The notes: a model not told the origin generated them from the sequence alone. A DNA stretch of 26,400 nucleotides from Linderina pennispora (GCF_002104995.1 NW_024468389.1:1-26400), one strand, 5' to 3'; counted from the stretch's first letter, positions 1-12,011 are shown. Numbers and translations are program-made.

Positions 1-212
1 TCGAGGGCGTCAAATTTGCTGCCGATTTCAACATATATAGAGTTGATGATGGTGCCATCCAACGCGCCAATAAATACCAGGGCGTTTAAAGCGGCAATTG
101 CAGAATGGAGCTGGCTGGGCGGTACTTGCTCAAGATTCACATCCTGAGGCTCTAATCCTTGAGCGATTTCTGATAAGGTGGCAGAGTTGGTATTCTTTTC
201 CTCAATTTCCAT
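1..212 (-). CDS. Major facilitator superfamily transporter, N-terminal fragment (probable DHA2/drug:H+ antiporter type)
   Basis: The reverse strand opens with ATG at 212 and stays open for 70 codons to the left edge, so the gene is truncated by the window. The first ~37 residues are polar and acidic (starting MEIEEKNTNS), as in a cytosolic N-terminal tail. They are followed by a hydrophobic first membrane segment (LHSAIAALNALVFIGALDGT) and then an IINSIYVEIGSKFDAL stretch. That pattern, LD-x-T-I followed by xx-I-x-x-x-F, is the usual helix 1/loop region of 12-14 TM MFS drug:H+ antiporters and related siderophore or amino-acid carriers. An AT-rich TATA-like stretch (CATATTTATA) lies just upstream on the reverse strand. 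The substrate cannot be inferred from this fragment. Family assignment is moderately firm and the subfamily is a guess. Confidence 0.7.
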   Translation of the reverse strand, partial: MEIEEKNTNSATLSEIAQGLEPQDVNLEQVPPSQLHSAIAALNALVFIGALDGTIINSIYVEIGSKFDAL

Positions 213-1877
213 TTCTGAAAAGCTAGTATAAATATGGAGCAATACAGGTGGATTATGAAAAGAGCAAGCAATAGCGGGAGGGAGGAATTTTATTTGCACG
301 TATAGCTACCACATTGAATTCACACAAGAAGCGGCTTGTTGAGAGTCGAAGACTGTGAAAGACAGTTTAACCAAATAGTGCAGAGACAATCTGAAGATAG
401 GCCGCCACACAAGTTGGCTGTGTAAGTCAACGATCCGTACAATTATCATTATATCGTTGCAGTGCCATTGCTGGATTGAAGCAACTATTCAAGCCAGTAG
501 TTGTCTGAGGTTTCTACATAGGACCATGCATTTTGCACAAGCAGAGAAAGCGAAGCGCCAGTAATGTCAATACACACAATCCTCAAACATATCATTTCAA
601 CCTTATGTTGGATACGCGGGTAAAATCAGCTATTAGTTGTGGAGTTTGCACATGAGCTAGCACGAAATTTGTAAACTACGGCTGCTTTAAAATGCCAGCT
701 AAATAGGAAATGGAAAATGACTTTAAAATGTGCTAAGGAGAACAAGGTGAGGACTAACCCCTCCGAGCTATATATGAATGTATATGTTTGGGGCTGGCCA
801 TGGTGGCGCAAGGCTCCGCGAGGCCCAGATGTCAACATAGTGCTTGCACTTGATCCATCGGATCAAAACAAGTGCTATCCAAACCAACCACAACAACCCC
901 TATGGACTAAACTCGGGCTTGTCCATAGCAGTAGTAATTACCAAAAACCTACATATACTTGGAAATAGGTGCTAGTCCACATCTCAAAGTTGTGTGAAGA
1001 GGCTCGTCTCCAAGATTTCTCAGATACTGAACCGGGGCGCAGCACCCAGAAATTCAGCCGACCTATATTGTTCAGCACTTGTTGGATTCGATGAAGCATA
1101 CACAGAAATATATCACAGAAACGTATTTGGCATAGCCTTCTTCAGCAAATCGCCGATATGACGACATTCAAACAAAGTTTGTTTTCCTAGGTTGGCCGGC
1201 TCCTACGGGTCAATCACAGTCCAGACCAGCGTTGGCAGCTGCAGGGCCAGTAGTGAAAATGTAAAGAGGGGTATGGAGTGTGACCATGTAGTCATTCTTG
1301 GATTTGCCCTTGCATTGAGCGAACAGAGAATTGATCGCTGAGTATGCCGTGCCACCAGCGATATCCTCGGCATAGCAAGCAAGCAGCAAGATGGCAGACA
1401 TAGCTGCTCGTGCCCGCACTCAACGACATCTTCAAGTAATTGTTACATATTCATAATTGTTTAAATGAGCTGGTCTAGGCGAGGTGGTGAAGATACTGGC
1501 AAAGTCACTGATGAACATACTGGAAAGATATCTCTACTCCAACAAATGCCCATCAGTGGAAATAATGCACATGGCACAGTCCGGCACTTTTAGCATAGGT
1601 TCGAAGCCCTAGGAGAATGTCCTCCACCTGTACCGAAAAGGTGCCTTCGATTCGCGGCTAGGTTCCAGCGGGGCGAGCATGACAGGGTGACGTTGCATTT
1701 GGGTGTTCTGTAAGGCCTGCAAGATCATAATCTCGAAATCCACAGATCAGGGGGCTCCAAACGCAGGACAAGAGCATCACCAGGTGCAAGACACACACAA
1801 GCACTGTCTTTTGTTTAAGCAACAGCATTGCATTCTAATTATTCCTCACAAACTAATACAATTGCTTTTCCACCCAA
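213..1877. other. Intergenic region, about 1.7 kb
   Basis: AT-richer DNA between the divergent MFS and Furry-like genes. It should contain both promoters. I see no tRNA, repeat array or long coding frame. The only plausible short frame is a reverse-strand one at 1210-1401, listed separately. A GGTTCGAAGCCC string near 1595 resembles a tRNA T-arm but has no matching cloverleaf. Confidence 0.5.
1210..1401 (-). CDS. Possible small hypothetical protein (63 aa) or single exon
   Basis: Reverse-strand frame from ATG at 1401 to TGA at 1210. It begins MSAILLLACYAEDIAGG, a short hydrophobic start, and ends AANAGLDCD. Codon choice (third-position C/T/G, few A-ending codons) looks more coding-like than its surroundings. 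Another ATG, 33 bases upstream in a different frame (MSLSAGTSS...), could join it through one frame change. I do not recognise a family. It could be a real small gene, one exon of a longer gene, or a decayed remnant. No function is proposed. Confidence 0.2.
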   Translation of the reverse strand: MSAILLLACYAEDIAGGTAYSAINSLFAQCKGKSKNDYMVTLHTPLYIFTTGPAAANAGLDCD

Positions 1878-4800
1878 ATGGCACAGAACGGCGCTGCAAA
1901 GTCGAACCCGTTTGGAAACTACTCGTTTCATGGAGGCGCAGGGCACAAAAGACGACCAAAACCGAGCCAACAACGCCGATGGCTATGAAGGAGAGTCCGT
2001 TCGGCAACTACAGGCTTCAGAGAAGCCCAGCAGAGCAGGAATGCCGCTGAGCCCTCGTCGCCAATATCAAGCCGGTCCAACAACCTTCCGCACGGACGGA
2101 CACAGCACCAGTGCAAGAACACCAGCAGCATTCCATTCGTTTATGGCAGCGAAGCCCGAGAAGCCCATAGCCTTCGAAGGTACTCATTCTCAGAGGCACA
2201 AGGCGACACCCCAGCATCGGCGACCCGGCAATACCAGCCATCCGGGGGAGCAGAGCCATAGATACTTCGCGAATATCCGACTTGGGCAGACGCAGGAGGC
2301 AGTAGCCAGTCCGGTGTTCTGTATGACACTCTGGACGACATGGAGCACGGCAGTAATATGGCAGGCGATGGCATCGAGCAGTTCGTGATACGCGCACTGT
2401 ACGACGAGTTCCGCGACCGGTCAGCGGCCAAGATTGACATGATTGTGGAGCTCCGGCTCGATAGACGATCCGGATCTGGCCCGGTATCTGGACAAAGGCG
2501 TGGACCGGTGTTCGACCGGACTCTGCAAAAGCTGGGGATGCTGGCCAGGCGACGGGCGCGTGTCATCATTGAGCTTCTGCTTGTGTGGCGCAAGGCGACG
2601 ATAGACAGCACTGACGAGTTCCCGCTAGACGGCTCGCTAGCCAGCGCATACAGTGCTGGCAAGCAAGCAATGCCGACGCCAAGTCTAACGTCACGGGCCC
2701 ACAGCATCGCCCGTGACCGGCGCTCTCTGGCATCGGTCTACATCCTGTGCCGCGCCCTGGTAGCAGTGGTCGGGCAGCTCGAGTCGACGCACCTGGAGGG
2801 CGATCTGGGAGACCGGCTTGAGGAGCTGTGTGTTCCGGCAGGTGCGCGAAGTCAACCCGGCGAACCTGCGACGGTCGCAGAACCGGCGCGACATCCAAGA
2901 CCTGTATCGTCGAGTTGATTGGCAAGATTTCGGAGGTGCGGTTCGCATCAATGAGCGACCGGTTCATTGCAGAGCTGGAGCGGGATCCCGATGGTCAGCG
3001 GAGGCGAACGACGAACGGATTGTCATTCTGCTGCAGAACATGCGGTCATTGAAATTGCGGGTGTTTCCGATTGACGCATTGGAGGAGAGCTCGGCGTTTC
3101 TTCTGAGCTGCGCCAAATTCTACTCGCGCACGTCAGGCAGTTTGCGGCTGAAGCACGCGTGGGCCACGTTGCTGACAGAGCTCTTGATGCCGATGGCGGC
3201 GGTGGTAGATGTCGAGGTCAACATGCCGGAGCTGGTGCAGGCGATTCGAGATCATCTACGCCAAGGCGATGAAATGGCAAGCAAGGTCAGGCACATCAAT
3301 GTCGCGTTTCCGCTGGTCGCCGCAACCCTGTGCATTAGCCGGCGCGAGGTGTTCCAGCAGCGGTGGCTGGTATTGCTCGGGTACTGCATCCAGCGGCTCA
3401 AAGACAAGCAGTTCAGGCGGGTCGCAGTGGATGCAATTCTGCGGATTTTCTGGGTGTATCTGTTCCGGTACCCGGAGAGCAACTCGATGGTGGTCAGGCG
3501 GATCGATGCGTTTGACGCGGATATTCTTCCCGGCCACCAAACTGCACGCATGGCCAAAGACGATTCCGCTAGATGCATATGTGTATTTCTTGGCCTGTGC
3601 TGCGTGCTACAACTTCGATTACATGATGCGGTCGTGGCTACAGACGATGCTGCAGCTGGACAGCGGGTGGCCGGGTACGACAAGAGATGTGTCGGAGCCA
3701 GGGCCGATCTTGGATCCACTGAATCCGGCACGCGTCAGCCTGGCGTTCCAGGCATTGCTCAGCGTGGCAGTGATCCACAGCAACAAGGGAGCAGGTGGCA
3801 GTGGAGCAGCAGCAACGGCGACAGGAGCAGCACCAGCAGGAGCAGGAGCAGCAAGCACAGCTGGTAATGGCAACAAGGCAGGTGGCAGTGGCCAGATGTC
3901 ATCCACAGGCACTGCAGGGTTGGCGCGGCCGGCGTTCCCAGGGGTATCACAGTTGAGCGGGCTGGACATATTCAGGCAGGTAGCATCAGCAAATGGCATC
4001 AGGTCGGACGACTCTGCACCGCTGAGTGTTGGTGCATTGAGTGGACCGGGGGCAGGAAAAGCAGCTGCATTGCCTTACAGGCTTGGCCCAACCGCCATGG
4101 CGAGCTGGTAGACCACCCGGGCATCTGCATTGACAAGCTGCCAGAGAACGTGCGCAGTGCGGTGATAACCACAGTTGGGGTGATTACGCGGTACGTAAAC
4201 TTCCTATACCCGGTTTTCGGGCATTACGTGTTGGCTGATGAGCGGCTGTGGCGGCTGACGCGCACGGTACCGCCGTTCTCGTCGGTAGTGCTGACAGGGG
4301 TCGTCGCTGAAAATGAGCAATACAGCAGTGTTCTGGACCCGCGACAAGTCTGGCCTACAGCAAATCAGCAGCAGTGGCAGTCAGGCCGGGGCAATTGCCA
4401 GTGGCAGTACTGCAGGCGGTGAGCCCCGAGGGCCCGGTGGCAGCGGCGGTGGCGGTGGCGGAACCGAAAGCACTGCTGTGGTGGCAGCTGGCACAGGCAA
4501 TATCAGCAGCGGAGGCGGGGTTGGCAGCGGTGGGACGGCTGGCGGAAGCGAGGACGCAGGAAACGGGCGGTACCTGGACACAGGCGGCAGCGGGTCGTCT
4601 GGAACTGGACACCTGAGGGCCAGCAGCCACGGACAGCATGGCAGCAATGGATCTGGGGGGGATGACAACGGAGCAACGGTGGCTAGCATCCGGCTCGCGA
4701 TTCCACGGTACCCGGTGGAGCGGCAAGGGTACGTGGATCTATTAACCGTGTATGCACGGTATGTCCGGCGCGCCAATAAGCTGTGGGCCAGGTGGACACG

Positions 4801-7800
4801 CGCAAGCTGGTGGAGACGCTGGTGCAGAGCATGCTGCATGTGGACCAGGCGCTGGCAGGCGAGTCGCGCGTCTGCCTGCTCGACATTCTGCAGTCCAGCA
4901 CCATGTTCCCAGACAGCGAGTCGCGGCTCGTGGCTATAGGACATGCAGTGACACGCACAACGCAGCTGCTCCGGGCCATCGACGAAAGGTTCAGCGAGAT
5001 CCTGGTCGGCGGCATTTATGCGCGCGACCCACGCGCGACGGTCTCGTTTACGCGGGCAGACGATCCACTGTCGGACGCCAAATGGCCGTACGATCTGGCT
5101 GGCGGGCGGCGAGTCGCACACATTGCCAGCCTCAGCACCACCAGCAGCGTCGATGCGCAGGCGACAGGCGAGCAGACGACAGGCAGCGATGATGAGTCGT
5201 ATGCTGAAAAGGACAACAATGACGATGACGATGATGACCAGCAGCTGGACGCAGTGGCCAGGGCATTGGACGCCAAGGTGCAGCTCGGCAAAGTAGGCGA
5301 GACGCGCGACCTGAACGGCGGCTTCCTGCACGTGTTCCTCGATCTCCTCGGCCTCCTGGAGGCAGCACTACGGGACCGCGTCGCCGAACCTAGCGACGGG
5401 CAGACGACAGCCGTCGGTGGGCGGGATTTGGCCGAGTGGGGCCGCCTGGTCAATGCTGTCGAGGCCAATGGTATTGCACTACTATGCTCCAGCAACGCTC
5501 GTGTGCGGCACGCGGCTGTCTCAGTATTGTGCCGCGTGGGGCTGCTGCGCAGGCTGTTTGCAGCTGGCGAGCCGGAGCCGGTTGGCGGGCAGTGGGTATT
5601 CAAGACAGCTGAGTCAGCATATGATGTGTTGAATGAGCCGGTGGTGCGTGGCTCCAAGTCTGCCATGCTGGACGACGAGTGGGAGGTGCCATTCGGCTCG
5701 GACGACACGGACCGGGAGGAGCTGGAGGAGCCGGGTGAGCCCGCTCGGGCGACTGGCAGGTAGCACTGCCGCGCGTGACGAGTCGGTGTGGCAGCGACGG
5801 TTCCCGGGGTTTGTGCAGCTGGCGGGAACACGACTGGCCGAGGTAATGCTGGTAGCCCGCACCTTGGTGTGCCAGCGGCTGTACCAGATGCAGGCGCTGA
5901 TGAATCAGTACGCCGAACTGCGGTCTCACGACAAGCTGGTGCCGCGCGGCGACCTGATCAGAGCATTCCACAATCTGTTTTTGTTCGCTGTGGTCTCGCT
6001 GCCACCCGGCGACGGAGCCGGCACACACATGGGCAGCGAGACGGTCATCCGGGCACCTCAGCCGGGCAGCGGCAGTAACCGCAACCGCCTGGCCAAGTCG
6101 CTGGCCCGCAAGCTGGCGCCGCTGAAGACTGGCGCCCGCGGCCATAAGCAGGAGCAAGGCGTCGGGCTGGCGTCAGTTGCACAGCTGGTGCGGATCGCCA
6201 GTGCCATCCTCAGGACCGACAATCACATGCTGCGCCAACACACAGTCCACGCGCTCTGCCACACACCAGCCGCCCACCTGCAGGAGCTGATGCGCGAGCT
6301 GCGGCCGCTGGCTGACGCCTTGTTTGACGACGGCTCCGCCGCTGTCCACCGCAACTACCTGCACGTAGCCGCCGGCAGCGCTGGTCTGGCGATCAAGAGC
6401 AGCAGTCCGGCTGCTCAGCCGCCGATGCTGCCAACCAGCAGCAATGACGACCTGGCCAGCGACGTGAGCAGTGTGCCGAGCAGCCGCCGGGCCGGCAGCT
6501 TCGATGCGGCAGCCAAGGATGATCCGACGGCGGCTGGGTCTACTAGCGTGCAGCGCCGCAAGCGGCTAAGGCACTCGCTGGCGCAGCTGTACAAGCATGT
6601 GGCCAGACAGCTGGCGGCCCGCGACACCAGCGGCCGGGCGCTGTTCCAGGACGATCTGGTGATATCGCAGCTGATCGCGTATGTGCGCGAAACACGTACG
6701 TTCCTGACCGACGCCAACGCCGTGTCAGAGCCCGAGCACCAGGGCCTGCGCATGCAGCTCTGCGGGCTGGTCGAAGCCCTCTACTACTTCCTGTCCGAGC
6801 CCGCGACGCAGCCACTGCTGCCCAAGGCCGCCCGCCGCTTCACCCACGAGACCCGCCGCGGACTGTACCAGCTGTGCGAGCGCTGGTGCGGCCCGGACCC
6901 GTCAAAGGACGACCGGCTGCGTCGCGCGGCCCTGCGCTCGCTGGCCGTGTTGTGCCGCGGAGCTCCCGCCAATACAAGCGAGGGCGGGCCACGCGACCAG
7001 CCGGCGCTTCTAGCCTGGGTAGCCGAAGCCCTGGCCGACCGCAGCCTGCAGAGCATCGCCCAGCATGCCATTTCGTGGACGGTGTTGGCCGACCCTGCCG
7101 ACGTTGAGATGCTGCGTGCGCTGGTCCAGCTGGCATACGGTGACAGCCGCGTCGCCCTGGGCTGCCTGGCTGCACTGACCAGCGTCTTGGCTAGCGACAC
7201 GCTGCTACCCGAGTGCCAGCCGTGGCTGCTGGTGCTGCTGCTGGTGCATGTGCAGGCCGACCAGCGCATGCTGAGGCGCCAGGCACTGCTTCTGCTGCAG
7301 ACGCTTCGCCAGGACCCACACATGACTGCAGCCCTGGCCCCCGCAATCCTCGCCGACGTGCCGGTCGTCGCCCGCCGCGCCGCCTGCCAGCTGGCCGAAA
7401 ATGTGGCCGGGCTTTCCCTGAGATGTCAGCCCAAATCTGTGCTGAGGTCGCGCACCAGGTTAGTGAATTGCCGGAGCCACGGCTCGCCTGCCTTCTGCGC
7501 ATCCTGCGGCCCTGGCTCGCCAACGTCCAGCTCGCTGCCTCCGAGCCTCCCCCCAGCATGGCGCCGGGCACTGCCATCAGTGAGGATTCCCAGCACGTGC
7601 TCCAGTGCCTGTTGCTGATCACCACACGCGCCGGCGCCGCCCACATCGATGCCATGCAAGATGCCTGGGCGGCGGTGGTCGAAAGCCCCACGCATGGCCA
7701 ATGCAATCAGCGCGTGGTCGTGCAATTCCTGGTCACCTTGCTTCTGTGCTTGCGTAGCTCTGCATTGCTGGTGCTTGTGCGACGCGTCTGCGTGTTCCTG

Positions 7801-9585
7801 GCACGGTCCACCCACCGCACGCAGCTTCTGGACCAGCTGATTAGCGAAACCTGCCGCCCTTCAGCCTTCGTCCCCCTGCCGCACATTCCCGAGGACCACA
7901 GCGTGTGGGCAGAGGAACTTCGAACAGCCATGGATCACGGCGAGACTGTGCAGATTGCCACTGGTGCCCTAGCGCTGTACTGCCTGAATGCCATTGCCCT
8001 GGAGCTGCCGCTGCCGCTACTGCGTGTTCTACCGCCAGCCCTGTTCGCCATCGCCTACCCGGAGCCATGGGTACGCGTCTCGGCGCGTGCGCTGATCCGC
8101 ACTCTGGTCGCGCAGCAGCCTGGAGATCCCAAGCCCTTGCTTGCCATTCTGCGCAGCCCCGCGTGCCTTTCTGGCTTCGGCCACCTGGACAAAAAAGACA
8201 GCACCGATCTGCTGGACACTTTGCCTAGCGACCTTTTACCGCGCGCCGCCGAGCCGCCAAACGACCAGTCCCGCATCACATTGCAGACTTTGGTGGCTGG
8301 GCTCTCGCAAAGCATCTCCTCCCCAGAGTTCGCCCAGTCACTGGCCACTGATGCCGTGAACTGGGCCATGGGGTGCCCGGTGCGCCATATGGCCGCGCTT
8401 TCCTTGCAGATATTCAGCTCCCTGGCTATCGAGGCCCAGCATGGTTCGGTGGTAGTCACGCCGACGCGCAATATGGTGCTCCGATTGATCGACCGTCTCT
8501 CCAATGTGCTGGAGAATGAGCCTGAGCTGTCCGTATTCGCTGAGACCGTCCTGCATGCCTTGCGTCAGGTCGCCATTCTGGTTGTGCGCAATGCCGACGT
8601 GGAGATTGTCAGCGACCTGATGGCCACTGCAATCTCTGTCATGCAGGTCGCTGGCAGCGGCGTCTATGCCGCTGCATTGGGTGTCTTTGAGCGTGTGTTT
8701 CCGCTGGTCACCGATCACGACAATATCAGGGCCAAGATACGCGCAAAAGCCGGCTTGAAGGTCTCTGGCTACCAGCCAGCATTACTGCATGGCCTGAAGT
8801 TCAGTGCCTGCCGTGAACGCTGCCTTCGGCTGTTGCGCGAGGAACCGTGCATGGACATCGCGATACTTTCAGTAGCTGCCCACCTACCGTCCATGCTGGA
8901 GCCGTCCTGGGACGAAACACCTGCCGACCGCCATGCCCCTGTAACCTCGCTATTCGACAAGTACCACAGCTTTGTGCAGCGTGCATTAACCGGCACAACC
9001 GCAGACGAGTCCCGAAAGTTCCTATCCCTTCTGCTCTCCCACCTCTCGTCGCCGACTAATTCCAACAACCTGGTACGCCAATTCGGCTACTGCGCATCCG
9101 ATCATTCGCCTTCGGATTTCCTCTCGGTGCTCCTCGACCTCTGCTCGCCCTCCATGCGTGCCCGCACCGCCCTCAAACACCTGTCTGCACTGCAGTTCGC
9201 CTCTCTCCAGTCGACGCCGCTGTTGGGTGAAATCCGACGCATTGCCATCTCCCTCGACTTATTCGCCAGCGTCCTATCATGCTCGCAGGTGGCCACATTA
9301 GCCGTGGATCTCCGCCTCTTGGTGCAACTGAATGTCATGGCCGGCATTATTGCTAAGCGCGCCGAGAGGGCATTGCTGCTGGTACTGCAACGGGCCAGAG
9401 AGCGCATCGGCGATGTGGATGACTTGGATGTCGCCAGACAAGCGCTGACCAGGATTGTCGCTATGGGCGTCGACGATGAGCACCTTGGCTGTGACGATAT
9501 TGTCGGGAGTGAGAGTGGAGACGAGGATTTGCTGAGGGACTTGGATGACTTTGATCGTATGTTGGATGAAGCTCTTTTGCAGTAA
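1878..9585 (+). CDS. Furry/Tao3(Pag1)/Mor2-family cell morphogenesis protein, reading frame interrupted many times
   Basis: A giant HEAT/ARM-like scaffold of the RAM/MOR (NDR/LATS kinase) network, which controls polarised growth and cell separation. It would be ~2,560 residues if continuous. The conserved N-terminal domain begins near 2340 (IRALYDEFRDRSAAKID, then FDRTLQKLGMLARRRARVI and an LVWRK box). Further family-like blocks are LRVFPIDALEESSAF (~3060), EIIYAKAM (~3253), HINVAFPLVAATLCIS (~3295), VYLFRYPESNS (~3460), IPLDAYVYF (~3565) and RLAIPRYPVERQGYVDLL (~4690). The start ATG at 1878 is tentative and 2340 is the next good in-frame ATG. Frame changes, each of one base, lie near 2829, 2911, 3000, 3247, 3268, 3527, 4088, 4310-4375, 4780, 5730-5760 and 7410. 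In-frame stops lie at 1986 and 2259. Long clean stretches (5760-7400, 7420-9585) argue for local sequence errors rather than a dead gene. Gly/Ser/Ala-rich inserts occur at ~3790-4060 and 4370-4670. The C-terminus ends in MLDEALLQ. Confidence 0.8.
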
Positions 9586-11029
9586 TATAGGCTCCATTTT
9601 TACTCTGGATTTTGCTCATGCGGTGCTATATCAGACTCATCGCTACCATTGCTCCGTTGACCACCAACGACTCTGTAATAATGCCCACAACCATATTTGT
9701 AAGCACACCCCCATTCCTATTTACCTTGGCTTTCCCAAATACCCACATTTGCCAGTTAATAGTTCAAACACGCTATATATCTGCTTGTTCACCACGCTGA
9801 ATTACGGAATGAGTGCATGTACTATGAATGTAGTTCCTAAACCGGTCGATCATAGGATCCCAGGATCCCAGCCCCTAGGCCACAGTATCCCCCATTGACT
9901 CTTTCAAACAACAGACAACATACACAAATGGGCACCTGCCCTTCCACATGGGCCAAATAAGGCCTGTGGTTTCGTTTACCGACGGCGTACTAAGGCAGGG
10001 GATATTAACAGTTGGAAAGAAAATGGCAAGGATTGTCTGGGTACCCATGAAAAACGACTGAATGAGCAGGCAGCCTCCAACTGCTAGCACAGCCGGCGAC
10101 ACAAGTCTAGCAGCAGAGCGAATACTGCTCATAGTGATCGAATATTGTAAAGCCAGTCAATATAGACGATTGTAAAAACAAGATGGCTCTCATCTATCCA
10201 TGAGGTTGGATGAGTCTATGAACCCCAGCAGCTGCGGTTGCCAGGTTTGTTCCCAAAGAATGGTTTACCTGCATGAGCGGCATGTTCTGTGCTTTGTAAT
10301 CTCCTACTAAATTGGCACTACCCGCTGATCCAACATAACCATTGTGCTGATCTCTCTACATGGTCGTTCCTAATGTTGAGGTCAGTGCTGCACGTCATAA
10401 GGAATGGGGTATGCCTTTGAGCTTGGTCTCGGTTGCTGACATGAAGCGGCTGTGAAAAGGTACCAGGCTATCTGAAATTTGAGGTTTTCGTTGCAAAATA
10501 TTCGAATGTTTCATGAGAGGCTCAGCAACTCCAGGCAGTGGGGGAGCATGAGATGATGGAAGAACAGAGAGGACGCTATGTACCGATAGTACTTTTGTGG
10601 CGAACATAGTATAGGTATACTCATTGAAGGTGTGAAGGTAAAATCTCTGGATGCACATATCTCCGGCAACAGAACCACTAGAAGGGCTAACTAACGTTTA
10701 TGAGATAGTGATAGGATCAAGTGATATACTTGTACAAGCAAAACATAAGAAAAAGCAGATACCAGTGAGTGAGGCAATGTTAAAATACCACCCAGGTGGC
10801 AGAGCAAGATATAGAGACGAAGGATAATTATGTGTGAACGTGTGCAGTTCACTGTAATCGGATCTTGGGATTATATCAGTCTTCTACAAAACACTGCAAA
10901 CTGCGCCATGGTACCTGGCACACAGGTACTGTCAACACTGGCTACCACACAAAATCGCACCTTGTCTCTGTTCATGTTTACTTGAATTTGTTTACTTTAA
11001 ACAGCCAAACTCTAGGAGCACACCTTCGC
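9586..11029. other. Intergenic region, about 1.4 kb
   Basis: AT-richer sequence between the 3' end of the Furry-like gene and the next forward frame. All frames are frequently stopped except a short reverse frame at 9875-10132, listed separately. A BamHI-type direct repeat (GGATCCCAGGATCCC) sits at ~9856-9870. I see no RNA gene or mobile element. Confidence 0.5.
9875..10132 (-). CDS. Possible small membrane protein or first exon, unidentified
   Basis: Reverse frame from ATG at 10132. The first ~45 residues read like a small organellar or membrane protein: a basic, Ser/Ala/Arg-containing start (MSSIRSAARLVSPAVLAVGG) followed by hydrophobic QSFFMGTQTILAIFF. After ~residue 50 the composition becomes irregular and an intron may begin (candidate GTAAAC donor near 9980), so the true C-terminus is unclear. 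I do not recognise the family. It is convergent with the Furry-like gene. It may also be a chance frame. Confidence 0.2.
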   Translation of the reverse strand: MSSIRSAARLVSPAVLAVGGCLLIQSFFMGTQTILAIFFPTVNIPCLSTPSVNETTGLIWPMWKGRCPFVYVVCCLKESMGDTVA

Positions 11030-11698
11030 ATGTTTTCATATACCCACCGCCACCAACCGGCACCTACACACATTGGCAGTAGGGCAATCGAACAAACAGG
11101 GTTCATGCGACCCCCACTGCCGCCACACGCCATAGCCGATATATGGACAATGGAGCAATACTCGCCTACCTATGAGTGCTCTGAAGATACCCCGCCATAT
11201 ACTCTGCATACTGAAGTAATGAAGGGTACAGCAGAAAAGCAATGTGTGTCAGAAAATAAACGACGCAAGGCGAGTTTTGCACATCAAAATGACAGCATGC
11301 CTCCACCGGGCGCCCAGACACCTGCATCGATGGTGGACCCATGGCCATCCCCGAAACAGAGCTATAAGAACCAACCAGCTAGATATGATGCAGTACCCAG
11401 CAATGTGCGCTCATATGGCCCATTAGGATCGCACGGCATGCCAGTTGACATGCCTGATTTGGTATCTGATGGCTACCCACGACATACCATGGCATTCGCT
11501 TTGCCCCAGTCTCGTCGGATTGCACTACGGCGCTTGCCTGGTAACACTACGGGCAGGTGCGCTACTGCCAAGGAAGAAGACGATGATGATATTGGCGCCA
11601 TATTCTGCGTTTACCCGAGCCCAAGGTCAAGGAATAGCGAAGTCTATTCGGTTGCTGGTGAATTTGCGATGCTATGCATCCAAGGTGATGGTCCTTGA
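11030..11698 (+). CDS. Hypothetical disordered, Pro/Ser/Gln/Tyr-rich protein (possible nuclear regulator)
   Basis: The ATG at 11030 opens 222 codons to TGA at 11696-11698. The frame is open further upstream but that part is poor in coding character. The protein is low in hydrophobic residues and rich in Pro, Ser, His, Tyr and Gln. It carries a basic cluster (ENKRRK, ~residue 72) that could be a nuclear localisation signal, and a late acidic run (KEEDDDD). Just after the acidic run the neighbouring frame becomes more protein-like and continues to 11807, with a predicted amphipathic stretch (KSIRLLVNLRCYASKVMVLD) and a Gln/Ser/Pro tail. One base change near 11600 would join them and give ~258 residues. 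It is convergent with glycogen synthase. No family is recognised; a transcriptional regulator is only a composition-based guess. Confidence 0.4.
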   Translation: MFSYTHRHQPAPTHIGSRAIEQTGFMRPPLPPHAIADIWTMEQYSPTYECSEDTPPYTLHTEVMKGTAEKQCVSENKRRKASFAHQNDSMPPPGAQTPASMVDPWPSPKQSYKNQPARYDAVPSNVRSYGPLGSHGMPVDMPDLVSDGYPRHTMAFALPQSRRIALRRLPGNTTGRCATAKEEDDDDIGAIFCVYPSPRSRNSEVYSVAGEFAMLCIQGDGP

Positions 11699-12011
11699 CA
11701 TTCAGTATGGCTATCTTTTGCGGGGAGCAGCTAGTCGGCCACAGTCACAGCCACACCAAGCGATGACTCAATCTTCCGCACCTGCTACTGCTGCGCTACG
11801 GTTCTGACAGCGCACACTTGTCAGAACAGACATTCAGTGGAAGCACGCCAATGTCCAAATGATCATGTCAGCACATAAGAGGTCTGCTTCATCGTATAGA
11901 CATCAGTGTAATCAATATGCTCTGGTGCTCCCACCACAAAGGCACATATCAGCTTTCGAGTCATGGTTTTAATAGTAGGAGAGAAATGAAAAATTAGCGA
12001 GAGGAAAGACC

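Noticed and set aside
1590-1606. tRNA T-arm-like GGTTCGAAGCCC
   Set aside because: No acceptor, D-arm or anticodon stem can be paired at the right spacing on either strand.
2818-4111. Short introns as an explanation for the Furry frame switches
   Set aside because: At most junctions the two frames abut or overlap within a few bases, leaving no room for an intron, and GT/AG pairs with branch points are absent.
4381-5331. 316-codon reverse frame inside the Furry-like gene
   Set aside because: Shadow of the GC-rich Gly/Ser insert and helical-repeat coding on the forward strand; Pro-run translation of GGC repeats.
1878-7420. Programmed ribosomal frameshifting as an explanation for the Furry-like gene
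   Set aside because: Too many sites, in both directions, with no repeated slippery heptamer or shared context; local sequence errors or decay are simpler.
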